DNA of 10,899 nt from Lachnospiraceae bacterium (GCA_021200345.1 JAJQGR010000252.1:1-10899); one strand, 5' to 3'. Counted from the first letter of the stretch, positions 1-8,048 are shown. The notes: generated from the sequence alone by a model not told the origin. Numbers and translations: made by a program.

Positions 1-49
1 ATACAGGACCGGAAACGCGGTCAAAGTATAAAAAGGGAGGATATGAAAC

Positions 50-1732
50 ATGAAACGAAAAGTACTGGCTGTATTGCTGGCGGCATCCATGACACTTTCC
101 ATGGCGGCCTGCGGCAGCAGTTCAAGCACCAGCTCCAGCAGCTCCGGGACAGAAAGCACTGCGGAGACTGAGGAAGTGGAAGACACAACCTACGCCGACG
201 ATACGGCGGACGCGGGCATCACCAATGAGAACGCGGACGCGGATGCGGAGAACGTACAGCATGATGTGATCAATGTGGCCATTGAGGCGGATCCTGGAGA
301 TCTCTCTCCCTTTGGCCCCAATAACACAGGCCGTACGGCAATGCTGGAGTGCATTTATCAGACTCTGGGCTACAGTGTGAACGGCGAGATCATCGGTGTT
401 CTGATGCAGGACTGGGAGATTGTGGAGAGCGATGAGGGCTCCTACATGGATATAACCCTGTACGATTATATCTATGACAGTGCGGGCAACAATCTGACCG
501 CAAGCGATGTAGTATTCAGTTATGATAAGGCCATTGAGATTGGCAACGTGTCCGGCCTTGGCTTCATTAAGAATATGGAAGTGCTGGATACCTATCAGGT
601 TCGCGTCAACTTTAACACAGTTCTGTATGTGTACGATGTGGAGACCATGCTGGACAATCTTTACATTGTGACCCAGGCTGCATACGAAGCCAGCGAGGAC
701 GGTATGGTAACCACCCCGGTTTCCACAGCGCCCTATCAGGTTACTGACTATGTGGCAGGTTATATCATCACCTGCGAAGCGGTGGACAATTACTGGCAGA
801 CTGACGAGAGTCTGATCTATGAGCGTGATTACGCGAATGTGGACACCATCAACTATTATATTCTGACTGAGTCCACCCAGAGAACGCTGGCACTGCAGAG
901 CGGTGAGGTAGATATGTGCTGGTCTGTCAAGAGCGAGGATGTGGACTCCCTGGCTTCCACCGGTGATTACTGGGTATATCAGGCGGCGGACAACCTGGTG
1001 AAACAGATTTTCTGCAACTGCGATGAAAGCCATGAGACGGCGGATGTGAACCTGCGCAAGGCAATCTACTACGCGATTAACAGTGATATCATCCTGCAGA
1101 GCGCTTTCGGCGGTGTGGGTATTATCTGCCATGACACTGCGGCGCCCAAGGCTCCTGACTACCTCGATGCCTGGGATGAAGAGGACAATTATTATCAGTT
1201 TGATCTGGAAAAGGCTCAGGAATATCTGGATGCCTGGGGCGGCGATCCGTCCAGCTTAAATCTGGTGATCCTGTGCTCCAACGACGAGGCTGACGCAGCC
1301 ATCGCTCAGCTGGTACAGGGCTTTATCGGTCAGATTGGTATTACTTCCACCATTCTGTCCGTGGACTCCGCTACCACCTCCACTTACTCCAATGATCCGT
1401 CTCAGTGGGACATCTTCATTGGCGGCAAGGCAACCGGCAACTATGTGACCACCAGCTGGAAGAACTGCTTCTCACAGACCTTCTTCTCCTGGGGCGGCTC
1501 CATGAACTTTGTCTATGATGATGAGCTGGAGAGCCTTCTGACCACAGCCCGTCTGCTGGCAACCCACAATGATGAAACCGTGGACGCTGTTCATCAGTAC
1601 ATTGTGGAGAACGCATACGGCTACGGCTCTATCAACCTGGTGAATAACTACATTCTGCCAAGCTGCATCTCTTATGTAAGCTGCAGCTACAAGGGCGCTG
1701 TGATGCCTGGCGGATGCACCTACACAGAGTAA
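50..1732 (+). CDS. ABC transporter substrate-binding lipoprotein, SBP_bac_5 (peptide/nickel/opine) family
   Basis: This is the extracellular solute receptor of the ABC importer encoded directly downstream. The 560-residue product starts with a short basic N-terminus (MKRK), a hydrophobic segment and a lipobox-like SMAAC, so Cys21 should be lipidated and anchor the protein outside the membrane. Residues 22-72 form a Ser-rich, then strongly acidic linker with no Lys or Arg. The folded domain begins near residue 73 (VINVAIEADPGDLSPF), a typical opening of family 5 binding proteins, and runs to the C-terminus; the length is normal for the family. GGGAGG at 35-40 lies 9 bases before the ATG, which fixes the start; the ATG at 43 is in another frame. 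Family 5 proteins bind peptides, but also nickel, heme, opines and oligosaccharides, so the ligand is not determined. The downstream hydrolases make a non-peptide ligand possible, which is inference only. Confidence 0.93.
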   Translation: MKRKVLAVLLAASMTLSMAACGSSSSTSSSSSGTESTAETEEVEDTTYADDTADAGITNENADADAENVQHDVINVAIEADPGDLSPFGPNNTGRTAMLECIYQTLGYSVNGEIIGVLMQDWEIVESDEGSYMDITLYDYIYDSAGNNLTASDVVFSYDKAIEIGNVSGLGFIKNMEVLDTYQVRVNFNTVLYVYDVETMLDNLYIVTQAAYEASEDGMVTTPVSTAPYQVTDYVAGYIITCEAVDNYWQTDESLIYERDYANVDTINYYILTESTQRTLALQSGEVDMCWSVKSEDVDSLASTGDYWVYQAADNLVKQIFCNCDESHETADVNLRKAIYYAINSDIILQSAFGGVGIICHDTAAPKAPDYLDAWDEEDNYYQFDLEKAQEYLDAWGGDPSSLNLVILCSNDEADAAIAQLVQGFIGQIGITSTILSVDSATTSTYSNDPSQWDIFIGGKATGNYVTTSWKNCFSQTFFSWGGSMNFVYDDELESLLTTARLLATHNDETVDAVHQYIVENAYGYGSINLVNNYILPSCISYVSCSYKGAVMPGGCTYTE

Positions 1733-1801
1733 GATGAGGAAAGCTGATCATTCCCGGATTTCTGAGTATGAAGCGGCACAAGTCTTACAACTGATACTGA
1801 T

Positions 1802-1833
1802 ACCGGCGCGGGAGGACCTCCCGCACCGGTTTT
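1802..1833 (+). terminator. Terminator-like or attenuating hairpin after the binding-protein gene
   Basis: Arms 1802-1815 and 1817-1830 are complementary over 14 positions with a single C/A mismatch. The stem is GC-rich, the loop is tight (about three bases) and a run of four T follows at 1830-1833. The T run is short, so partial termination or 3' end protection is more likely than a full stop. Its place between the receptor gene and the permease gene fits the common pattern of excess receptor mRNA in ABC importer operons; that role is inferred. Confidence 0.7.
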
Positions 1834-1853
1834 CCTGATAATCACTGCGTGTC

Positions 1854-1869
1854 ATCAGGCTGGCCTGAT
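1854..1869. promoter_or_regulatory. Inverted repeat ATCAGGC-TG-GCCTGAT ahead of the first permease gene
   Basis: Seven-base perfect arms (1854-1860 and 1863-1869) are separated by two bases, 35 bases before the chosen permease start. A further copy of CCTGAT at 1834-1839 could pair with ATCAGG at 1854-1859 instead, so two mutually exclusive foldings are possible. It could be an operator or a small RNA structure. The arms are short enough that chance cannot be excluded, and I see no convincing promoter beside it. Confidence 0.3.
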
Positions 1870-1904
1870 CTGCGCGCAGCCCCGAAAAGAATTTGGTGAA
1901 AACT

Positions 1905-2867
1905 ATGAGACAATATATTCTCAGGCGTCTGTTTATGACGATCTTTGTGGTACTGGGCGCCGCGATCTTAATCTTTTCCATCATGTATTTCATTCCGGGC
2001 GATCCGGCAACCCTGATGCTGGGGTCCGAGGCCACCCCGGAAATGGTGGAAGCGAAGCGGGAAGCGATGGGACTCAGTGATCCATATCTGATCCGTCTCG
2101 GAAAATATCTTTACAATGCCGTTCACGGAGATCTGGGTTCCTCCTGGTATACCACAGTCCCGGTTACGAAAGAGCTGGCCACACGTCTGCCCCGCACCGT
2201 CCTGCTGGGAATGTTGTGTGTGATTTTTGGCACGGCGGTGGCTCTGCCTCTGGGGATTACCGCTGCGGTACATAAGGGAAAATGGCAGGATACCACCTGT
2301 ATGGTGACGGCCATGGCATGCGTGTCCATGCCGGATTTCTGGTTTGCCCTGATGCTGGTAATGATTTTTTCCAGGACCAACATTCTTCCTACTTTCGGTA
2401 TCGGATCCTGGAAGAATTATGTGCTTCCCGTGATCGCCGGTTCCCTGCATTCCATCGGTCAGCTGGCAAGGCAGACCCGTTCCAGTATGCTGGACGTTTA
2501 TCATTCCGACTATGTGACCACGGCCAGGGCCAAGGGCGTTCCGGAGCGCAAGGTCATTTACGGCCACATGCTTCCCAACGCGCTGATCCCTGTGATCACG
2601 GTAGTGGGCGGCGCCGTTGGACGAAGCATCGCGGGTACCATCGTGATCGAGCAGATCTTTTCCATGCCTGGTGTGGGCACTTATCTGTCCACAGCTATCA
2701 GCAATCGTGATTACCCCATTTTACAGGGTACCATCATTGTCATGGCGGTCTTCGTAGCCATTGTCATGCTGCTGGTGGATCTGGTCTATGCTTATGTGGA
2801 TCCGAGAATCAAGGCACAGTACGTGGCCCAGAGCAAACACGCAAGGAGGGCAAAGACAAATGGCTAA
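1905..2867 (+). CDS. ABC transporter permease, DppB/OppB type
   Basis: This is one of the two membrane-spanning subunits that form the import channel. The product begins MRQYILRRL followed by a long hydrophobic helix and FIPGDPA, the classic N-terminus of DppB-type permeases. The cytoplasmic coupling loop (about residues 203-235) reads DYVTTARAKG and ends in HMLPNALIPV, the BPD_transp_1 signature that contacts the ATPase. Several further hydrophobic segments follow, and the C-terminus has the usual VDLVYAYVDPRIK. The frame is open from TTG 1893, but I chose ATG 1905 (320 residues) because the family begins at MRQYILRR and GGTGA at 1895-1899 is correctly spaced as a ribosome binding site. The end overlaps the next permease gene by 8 bases, pointing to coupled translation of the heterodimer. 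The transported ligand is unknown. Confidence 0.94.
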   Translation: MRQYILRRLFMTIFVVLGAAILIFSIMYFIPGDPATLMLGSEATPEMVEAKREAMGLSDPYLIRLGKYLYNAVHGDLGSSWYTTVPVTKELATRLPRTVLLGMLCVIFGTAVALPLGITAAVHKGKWQDTTCMVTAMACVSMPDFWFALMLVMIFSRTNILPTFGIGSWKNYVLPVIAGSLHSIGQLARQTRSSMLDVYHSDYVTTARAKGVPERKVIYGHMLPNALIPVITVVGGAVGRSIAGTIVIEQIFSMPGVGTYLSTAISNRDYPILQGTIIVMAVFVAIVMLLVDLVYAYVDPRIKAQYVAQSKHARRAKTNG

Positions 2868-3765
2868 TACAGTAAGTGCGGCGACTCTGCAGACGCAGGA
2901 GCTGCAGGGCGCCAGAGAAAAAAAGGAAAGCTTTTTTACACAGTCTTTCAAGCGGCTTTTGAAAAATAAAGCGGCTACCGTTGCTTTGATTGCCTTGCTG
3001 ATCCTGGTGCTGCTGGCGATTTTCGCACCGTTGATTACCCCTTATCAGTATGATGAGATGGATTATTACGCCATCAACAGTGCTCCCAGCTTAAAGCACT
3101 GGTTTGGCACGGACTCTCTGGGGAGAGATCTTCTCAGCAGACTTCTGTACGGCGGCAGATATTCTCTGTCCTTAGGCTTTGCGGCGTCTTTCCTGTCCTC
3201 GGCGGTGGCGGTGGTGATCGGTTCCGTCGCGGGATATTACGGCGGCCGGGTGGACAATATTATTCTTCGTATCTGTGATGTAGTGCAGGCCATTCCCGGA
3301 ATGCTGTTGGCCATCGTGCTCTCCACTCTGCTGGGCAACGGCTATTTCAATACCATTCTGGCGCTGGCCATCGGCGGTATTCCGTCCAGCGTCCGTATGA
3401 CCAGAAGTATGACCATGAGCGTCAGGGGAAACGAGTATCTGGAGGCTGCCCAGTCCATTAACTGCTCCTCCAGCCGGATTATGTTCCGCCATATCCTGCC
3501 CAACATTCTTTCCCCATTGATCGTGGGTATGACCATGGGCATGAGCAGCGTCATCATGCTGGCCGCTTCCTTAAGCTTTCTGGGGCTTGGTGTGCAGCCC
3601 CCGCTTCCGGAGTGGGGCGCCATGCTGTCGGCGGGCAGAAACTATATTTCCAATTATCCCTGGCTGACCATTTTCCCTGGCATCTTTATCTTCATTACCT
3701 GCCTGTCCATCAATATTTTTGGTGACGGCTTAAGAGACGCCATGGATCCCAAGCTGAAGGATTAA
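2860..3765 (+). CDS. ABC transporter permease, DppC/OppC type
   Basis: This is the second channel subunit and partner of the DppB-like protein. The 301-residue product has a soluble N-terminus (OppC_N region), a first membrane helix at about 38-59 ending in FAPLITPY, and then the family hallmark HWFGTDSLGRDLLSRLLYGG at about 80-99. The coupling loop near residues 192-215 reads EYLEAAQSIN followed by HILPN. The Gly usual in the EAA motif is Asn201 here, a change I believe is common in clostridial members. A C-terminal SFLGLGVQPPLPEWG motif follows. The frame is open further upstream, but ATG 2860 is preceded by AAGGAGGG at 2843-2850 with 9-base spacing and gives the standard length, so the earlier start is rejected. 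It overlaps the preceding permease gene by 8 bases. Confidence 0.95.
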   Translation: MANTVSAATLQTQELQGAREKKESFFTQSFKRLLKNKAATVALIALLILVLLAIFAPLITPYQYDEMDYYAINSAPSLKHWFGTDSLGRDLLSRLLYGGRYSLSLGFAASFLSSAVAVVIGSVAGYYGGRVDNIILRICDVVQAIPGMLLAIVLSTLLGNGYFNTILALAIGGIPSSVRMTRSMTMSVRGNEYLEAAQSINCSSSRIMFRHILPNILSPLIVGMTMGMSSVIMLAASLSFLGLGVQPPLPEWGAMLSAGRNYISNYPWLTIFPGIFIFITCLSINIFGDGLRDAMDPKLKD

Positions 3766-3778
3766 GGGGGTGTATGTG

Positions 3779-4756
3779 ATGAGTGAGACAAAAGAATTCT
3801 TAAATATCAAAGATCTTGTTGTGGAATATACCTCCGGCGGCAGTGTGATTCATGCGGTAAACGGCGTATCATTCAAGCTGGATGAGGGCAAAACCCTGGG
3901 GCTGGTAGGAGAGACCGGCGCGGGCAAGACCACCATCGCCAAATCCATCTTAAGAGTCCTCCAGTCTCCGCCGGCTAAAATCTGCGGCGGTGAGATTATC
4001 CTGGACGGAGAGGATGTGCTGAAGCTTCCGGAGAATGAAATGCTCAAGATCCGGGGCAACAAGGTGGCCATGATTTTCCAGGATCCCATGACCGCGCTGA
4101 ACCCGGTAATGACCGTGGGCGAACAGATCATGGAGGGTCTGATGCTGCACAATGACATGTCCAAGGATCAGGCCAAGGAGCGGGCCCTGGAAATGCTGCG
4201 TATGGTGGGGATCGTGGATGAGCGTTTCGATGAGTATCCTTTCCAGTTTTCCGGCGGGATGAAGCAGAGAGTGGTGATTGCCATGGCTTTAGCCTGCAAT
4301 CCGAAGCTGCTGCTGGCGGATGAACCAACCACGGCTCTGGACGTGACCATTCAGGCCCAGGTGCTGGAGATGATGGTAGATCTGATCAAAAAGCTGAAAA
4401 CCTCCGTCATTCTGATCACCCATGATCTGGGTGTGGTGGCCGAGATGTGCGATAACGTAGCCATTGTGTACGCGGGGGAAATTCTGGAGTATGGAAGCAA
4501 GCGGGATATTTTCAAACATCCCTCCCATCCTTACACCAAAGGATTGTTCCGTTCTCTGCCAAGTCTTGTGGACGATGAGGCCAGGCTTCATCCCATCGAA
4601 GGGCTTCCGCCGGATCCATCCAATCTTCCGCCAGGCTGTCACTTCGCTCCGCGTTGTCCTTACGCCACGCCGGAATGCAGCGCAGCTCCTGTGGAGTCGA
4701 AAGAAATCTCGCCGGGGCATCTGTGCAGATGTATCCATATCAATGAGGAGGGCTGA
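3779..4756 (+). CDS. ABC transporter ATP-binding protein, DppD/OppD type
   Basis: This is one of two ATPases that power the importer from the cytoplasmic side. In the 325-residue product, Walker A is GETGAGKTT (44-52). The Q-loop is FQDPMTALNP, the signature FSGGMKQR, Walker B LLLADEPTTALD and the H-loop ITHDLGVV, so it appears competent for ATP hydrolysis. The C-terminal oligo_HPY extension carries PPGCHFAPRCPYATPEC and a later CRC. In this family such cysteines can hold an iron-sulfur cluster. The frame is open from GTG 3770, but ATG 3779 has AAGGGGG at 3764-3770 at good spacing and matches usual N-termini. It follows the permease gene by 13 bases and precedes the second ATPase gene by 5 bases. 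Confidence 0.95.
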   Translation: MSETKEFLNIKDLVVEYTSGGSVIHAVNGVSFKLDEGKTLGLVGETGAGKTTIAKSILRVLQSPPAKICGGEIILDGEDVLKLPENEMLKIRGNKVAMIFQDPMTALNPVMTVGEQIMEGLMLHNDMSKDQAKERALEMLRMVGIVDERFDEYPFQFSGGMKQRVVIAMALACNPKLLLADEPTTALDVTIQAQVLEMMVDLIKKLKTSVILITHDLGVVAEMCDNVAIVYAGEILEYGSKRDIFKHPSHPYTKGLFRSLPSLVDDEARLHPIEGLPPDPSNLPPGCHFAPRCPYATPECSAAPVESKEISPGHLCRCIHINEEG

Positions 4757-4761
4757 GGAAC

Positions 4762-5718
4762 ATGTCAACCTGTATAGAAGTAAAAAATCTGAAAAAATAT
4801 TTTGATACTCCCGGCGGAAAGCTTCACGCGGTGGACGATGTGTCTTTCCAGATACAGAAGGGCGAGACCATGGGTATTGTGGGAGAATCCGGCTGCGGCA
4901 AGTCCACGCTGGGGCGTACCATCATTCATCTGCACGAGAGTACGGGAGGACAGATTTTCCTGGACGGCGAGGACATTACCGAGCTGAAAGGCAAAAAGCT
5001 GGCCGCCACAAGGGAACGGATGCAGTTTATTTTCCAGGACCCCTATTCCTCCCTGAATCCCCGTATGACGGTGGAGGAGACCATCACAGAGCCTCTGAAG
5101 CTGTCCAAACGTTATAAGGGCAAGGCATTGAATGATCAGGTGCTGAGCCTGATGGATAAGGCCGGCATTGAGCGCCGTCTCCGCAACGCTTATCCTCATG
5201 AGCTGGACGGCGGCAGACGCCAGAGAGTGGGAATCGCCAGAGCCCTGGCGCTGGATCCGGAGTTCATTGTCTGTGATGAGCCTGTGTCCGCCCTGGACGT
5301 GTCCATTCAGGCGCAGATCTTAAATCTGCTGATGGACCTGCAGGAGGAGCATGAGCTGACGCTGATGTTTATCACCCATGATCTTTCTGTGGTCAAACAT
5401 ATTTCCCAGAATATCAGTGTTATGTATCTGGGACAGATGGTGGAGACCAGCCCCTCTAAGGAGCTGTTTACGGCACCGTTACATCCCTACACGAAAGTAC
5501 TGCTTTCCGCTATTCCATCCACGGATATCGACAAACCCAGTCAGCGAGTGATGCTGAAGGGCGAGCTGGTATCCCCCATCAATCCCAAACCGGGCTGCCG
5601 GTTCGCGGCGCGCTGTCCTTATGCCTGTGACGCCTGCCGTGAGCCCCAGAAGCTGGAGGAAATTCTCCCCGGTCATTTTGTATCCTGCTGCAGGGTCAGA
5701 GAAGTCAATCAACTGTAA
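4762..5718 (+). CDS. ABC transporter ATP-binding protein, DppF/OppF type
   Basis: This is the second ATPase, expected to pair with the DppD-like protein in a heterodimer. In the 318-residue product, Walker A is GESGCGKST (41-49), the Q-loop FQDPYSSLNPRMTV, Walker B FIVCDEPVSALDVS and the H-loop ITHDLSVVKHIS. The signature is HELDGGRRQR, with Asp149 and Arg152 where the family consensus is Ser and Gln (LSGGQRQR). The oligo_HPY tail (PKPGCRFAARCPYACDAC, then SCC) carries several cysteines as in its partner. ATG 4762 has GGAGGG at 4747-4752 with 9-base spacing, and the upstream gene ends 5 bases earlier. A terminator-like hairpin follows 12 bases after the stop, marking this as the last transporter gene. 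Confidence 0.94.
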   Translation: MSTCIEVKNLKKYFDTPGGKLHAVDDVSFQIQKGETMGIVGESGCGKSTLGRTIIHLHESTGGQIFLDGEDITELKGKKLAATRERMQFIFQDPYSSLNPRMTVEETITEPLKLSKRYKGKALNDQVLSLMDKAGIERRLRNAYPHELDGGRRQRVGIARALALDPEFIVCDEPVSALDVSIQAQILNLLMDLQEEHELTLMFITHDLSVVKHISQNISVMYLGQMVETSPSKELFTAPLHPYTKVLLSAIPSTDIDKPSQRVMLKGELVSPINPKPGCRFAARCPYACDACREPQKLEEILPGHFVSCCRVREVNQL

Positions 5719-5730
5719 TCATGAAGCATA

Positions 5731-5772
5731 CCCGGCCGTCCCCGCCCCAATCGGCCGATGGCCGGGAATTTT
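5731..5772 (+). terminator. Terminator-like hairpin after the ABC importer operon
   Basis: CCCGGCCGTC (5731-5740) pairs with GATGGCCGGG (5757-5766) over 10 bases with one G-U pair, across a 16-base loop, and AATTTT follows. A second CGGCCG in the loop (5752-5757) allows alternative pairing. It begins 12 bases after the ATPase stop codon and ends 14 bases before the next chosen start. That leaves no room for a full promoter downstream, so the genes after it are probably reached by partial read-through or from a promoter not recognised here. Confidence 0.6.
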
Positions 5773-5786
5773 CACAGGGAAAAGAA

Positions 5787-6467
5787 ATGAGTACTTTCAC
5801 TATGAGCTTTCGGGACAATATTAAGCAAAGAGCGGAAAAGAGCAACGAGAATTATCTGAAAAAGAACAAAGCCAGGGAGTACCACAGCCGCCCCTATCAC
5901 CGTTTTTTTGAGGGCTATGCTGAACAGTACGTGTTTGACGAAAAGGGCGAGAGCCATATTGAGCGGGTCTATGTGGGGGATTATTACTGCCCGGAGGGTA
6001 CCGCGAAAGAACATTTGACGGATAAGCTGCTGGGCGCTGCCTTATATCTGGCGGCGGTGGCCCTGTATGTGGTCTGCGCGGTACAGAGAGTCTGGTACAA
6101 TGCCTTTGTGCCGGTGGAGCTGTTCGAGGTGATCGGGCTGGTGGTTCTGTTCTGGTTTCTGTTTCCGGTGTTTGCTCATCTGAAAGCCGGACAAAAGCTG
6201 ATGATCCGGCAGTACAGGGACGCAGCGGATTTATACCGGCTGGGAAGCTGTGCGGCCGCCTTTTGTATGTGGGCGCTGGCTCTGTCTGTCCTGATCAGCG
6301 TTGCGGCGGTCAGGGAAGAAATCATCTTCGGGCTGCTGCTGGCGGCAGGTTTTGCCCTGTCTGGCCTTTGTCTGTATCTGATTTACCTGAAAGAAAAAAA
6401 GAGAATCTACAAAAAGGTGCCGGCTAAAAACGTGAAAAAGCGCGAAAGCTACACTATTGATTATTGA
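5787..6467 (+). CDS. Unrecognised protein with four predicted membrane segments
   Basis: I do not recognise a family. From ATG 5787 the product has 226 residues. A hydrophilic, positively charged N-terminal region (1-79) contains many Lys, Glu, Asn and Tyr. Four hydrophobic segments follow at about 81-100, 110-131, 152-175 and 179-201, and the tail is strongly basic (KEKKRIYKK onward, ending SYTIDY). The frame is open from ATG 5721, but that start would place the terminator-like hairpin inside the gene and adds a Pro/Ser-rich stretch unlike the rest; GGGA at 5777-5780 suits ATG 5787. The gene stops 18 bases before the carboxylesterase gene, so the two are probably cotranscribed. A membrane role linked to the transporter or hydrolases is possible but unproven. 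Confidence 0.72.
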   Translation: MSTFTMSFRDNIKQRAEKSNENYLKKNKAREYHSRPYHRFFEGYAEQYVFDEKGESHIERVYVGDYYCPEGTAKEHLTDKLLGAALYLAAVALYVVCAVQRVWYNAFVPVELFEVIGLVVLFWFLFPVFAHLKAGQKLMIRQYRDAADLYRLGSCAAAFCMWALALSVLISVAAVREEIIFGLLLAAGFALSGLCLYLIYLKEKKRIYKKVPAKNVKKRESYTIDY

Positions 6468-6485
6468 AAATAAGGAGGGAAAATC

Positions 6486-8048
6486 ATGTTTCCCCGTCAA
6501 TATAAAAATCCCGTCTATCCGGAGACGGAAGAGGCGATTGTAACAACAAAAGAAGGAAAACTGATGGGCTGCCGCCCGGAGGATATTTACATTTTCCGGG
6601 GAGTCCCCTACGCGCAGGCGAAGCGTTTTGAGCTGGCAAAGCCTGTTCCCGCCTGGGACGGAGTGCGCAGGGCCATGCGGTGGGGATATGTTTCCCCGGA
6701 GCTGACTACGGCCATCGCCGCGGATGAGGAGCTTTGTCCCCATGTATACTGGCGGGCGGGAGAGGATTGTCAGAATTTAAACCTCTGGACGCCCACGCTG
6801 GATCCGGACGCAAAGCTTCCGGTGGTTGTCTGGTTTCACGGAGGCGGATGGGTTTCCGGGTCCGGAATTGAACAGGTGGTCTATGACGGAGAGAACCTGT
6901 CGCGGAAAGGCCAGCTGGTGTTTGTGACGTTCAACAGCCGTCAGAACTGTCTGGGAGCGCTGGACCTTTCCTCAGTTCATTCCAAATATCAGGATTCAGT
7001 TTACTGCGGGCTCAGCGACGTGCTGGAGGCCATGCGATGGGTGAAACGGAATATCCGTTTCTTTGGCGGCGACCCGGACAATGTGACGGTGGCAGGACAG
7101 GCAGGCGGAGGAAAGAGAGCCATGTCTTTGCTGCGCACTCCGGAGGCCGACGGCCTGTATCAGAAAATGGCCATTGGCAGCTGTGCCGGAGAATGTATGA
7201 AAGTGCCGGAGGGCTGGACACGCAGACAGATCGCTCAGCGGATGGGAGAGCTGACGGTACGCCAGCTGGGGCTGCCTCTTCGGGCAGTGGAAGAAATTGA
7301 GACTCTTCCGTATGGAATTCTGTCGTCTGCTGTGCTGCGGGCGGAACAGATTTTGAAAAAAGAAGTGCCGGAGCGGTTTCGCTGGGAGCCAGTGGCGGAC
7401 GGCGTGCGGATCTTTGAGGACCCCTTTGTGGATGAGTTTCGGCCTCAGACCGCCGGCATTCCAATGATGATGGGCAGCAGCTTCGGAGAGATGAAAGGCA
7501 ATGCCAGAGATCCTGAGAAGGGAGATCGGAAGAATCAGTGGAGTCAGGAGGAGACCCTCCTGTATGCCAGGGAAAAATACGGGGAGGACGCGGAATATCT
7601 GCTGGGGGAATTCCGGAAAGCTTATCCAGGGCATAAGGAAGCGGATCTTTTATATATTGATACGGCCATCCGCGGTAAATTAAATCAGCTGGCTCTTCGC
7701 AGAGCCGGCGCCGGGGAACAGGTGTGGAACTGGGTCTTTGACGTGGAATCTCCCCTGCGGGGAGGCACCGTGGCCTGGCACTGCGGAGAAAATCCTTATG
7801 TACTGCACAATACGGAATATTCCGCCGCTGCCTGCATCCCGGGGATCAGTGAAAAGGTGGAGGAGCAGATGAGCAGTGCCTGGATTTCATTCTTCAGAAC
7901 GGGAAATCCCAACTGTGAAGAAATTCCATACTGGCCCCAGGTGACGCCGGAGCATTTACCCACAATGGTTTTCGGGCCAAAGACGGAGGTGCGCACGGAC
8001 CATGACCAGAAATTACAGCAGTATTTTCATGGGGGTTGTATAGAATGA
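6486..8048 (+). CDS. Type B carboxylesterase family protein with Ala at the nucleophile position
   Basis: This is a member of the COesterase alpha/beta-hydrolase family, which cleaves carboxylic esters. The 520-residue length is normal, and no signal peptide is seen, so it should be cytoplasmic. Visible motifs are YIFRGVPYAQ near the N-terminus, EDCQNLNLWTP (93-103) and the oxyanion motif HGGGW (118-122). GGDPDNVTVAGQAGGG follows, where the family has GESAGG or GQSGGG. Ala206 (codon GCA, 7101-7103) therefore replaces the catalytic Ser. Candidates for the other two triad members remain: Glu335 in GSSFGEM and His432 in AWHCGENPYVLHN. The protein may be inactive as an esterase, have another role, or carry a sequence error, since TCA to GCA is one base. 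AAGGAGGG at 6472-6479 supports the start. The stop overlaps the next gene as ATGA. Confidence 0.9.
   Translation: MFPRQYKNPVYPETEEAIVTTKEGKLMGCRPEDIYIFRGVPYAQAKRFELAKPVPAWDGVRRAMRWGYVSPELTTAIAADEELCPHVYWRAGEDCQNLNLWTPTLDPDAKLPVVVWFHGGGWVSGSGIEQVVYDGENLSRKGQLVFVTFNSRQNCLGALDLSSVHSKYQDSVYCGLSDVLEAMRWVKRNIRFFGGDPDNVTVAGQAGGGKRAMSLLRTPEADGLYQKMAIGSCAGECMKVPEGWTRRQIAQRMGELTVRQLGLPLRAVEEIETLPYGILSSAVLRAEQILKKEVPERFRWEPVADGVRIFEDPFVDEFRPQTAGIPMMMGSSFGEMKGNARDPEKGDRKNQWSQEETLLYAREKYGEDAEYLLGEFRKAYPGHKEADLLYIDTAIRGKLNQLALRRAGAGEQVWNWVFDVESPLRGGTVAWHCGENPYVLHNTEYSAAACIPGISEKVEEQMSSAWISFFRTGNPNCEEIPYWPQVTPEHLPTMVFGPKTEVRTDHDQKLQQYFHGGCIE

Noticed and set aside
1..49. TATAAA at 27-32 as a promoter -10 element
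   Set aside because: It sits almost on the ribosome binding site, with no -35 at the right distance; the true promoter probably lies before the window.
122..1132. Open reading frame of 336 codons on the - strand, antisense to the binding-protein gene
   Set aside because: It mirrors the codon bias of the real gene, has no ribosome binding site or recognisable domain, and its translation looks low in structure.
1968..2567. Open frame of 199 codons on the - strand inside the first permease gene
   Set aside because: It lies wholly within a clear DppB-type gene, and its His/Gln/Gly-rich translation is typical of a shadow frame.
2282..2710. Overlapping + strand frame of 142 codons in the first permease gene
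   Set aside because: It is an alternate-frame reading of a well supported gene, with no start signal and no domain.
2761..2859. Upstream extension of the second permease
   Set aside because: It would overlap the preceding gene by over 100 bases; ATG 2860 has a strong, well spaced ribosome binding site and gives the standard family N-terminus.
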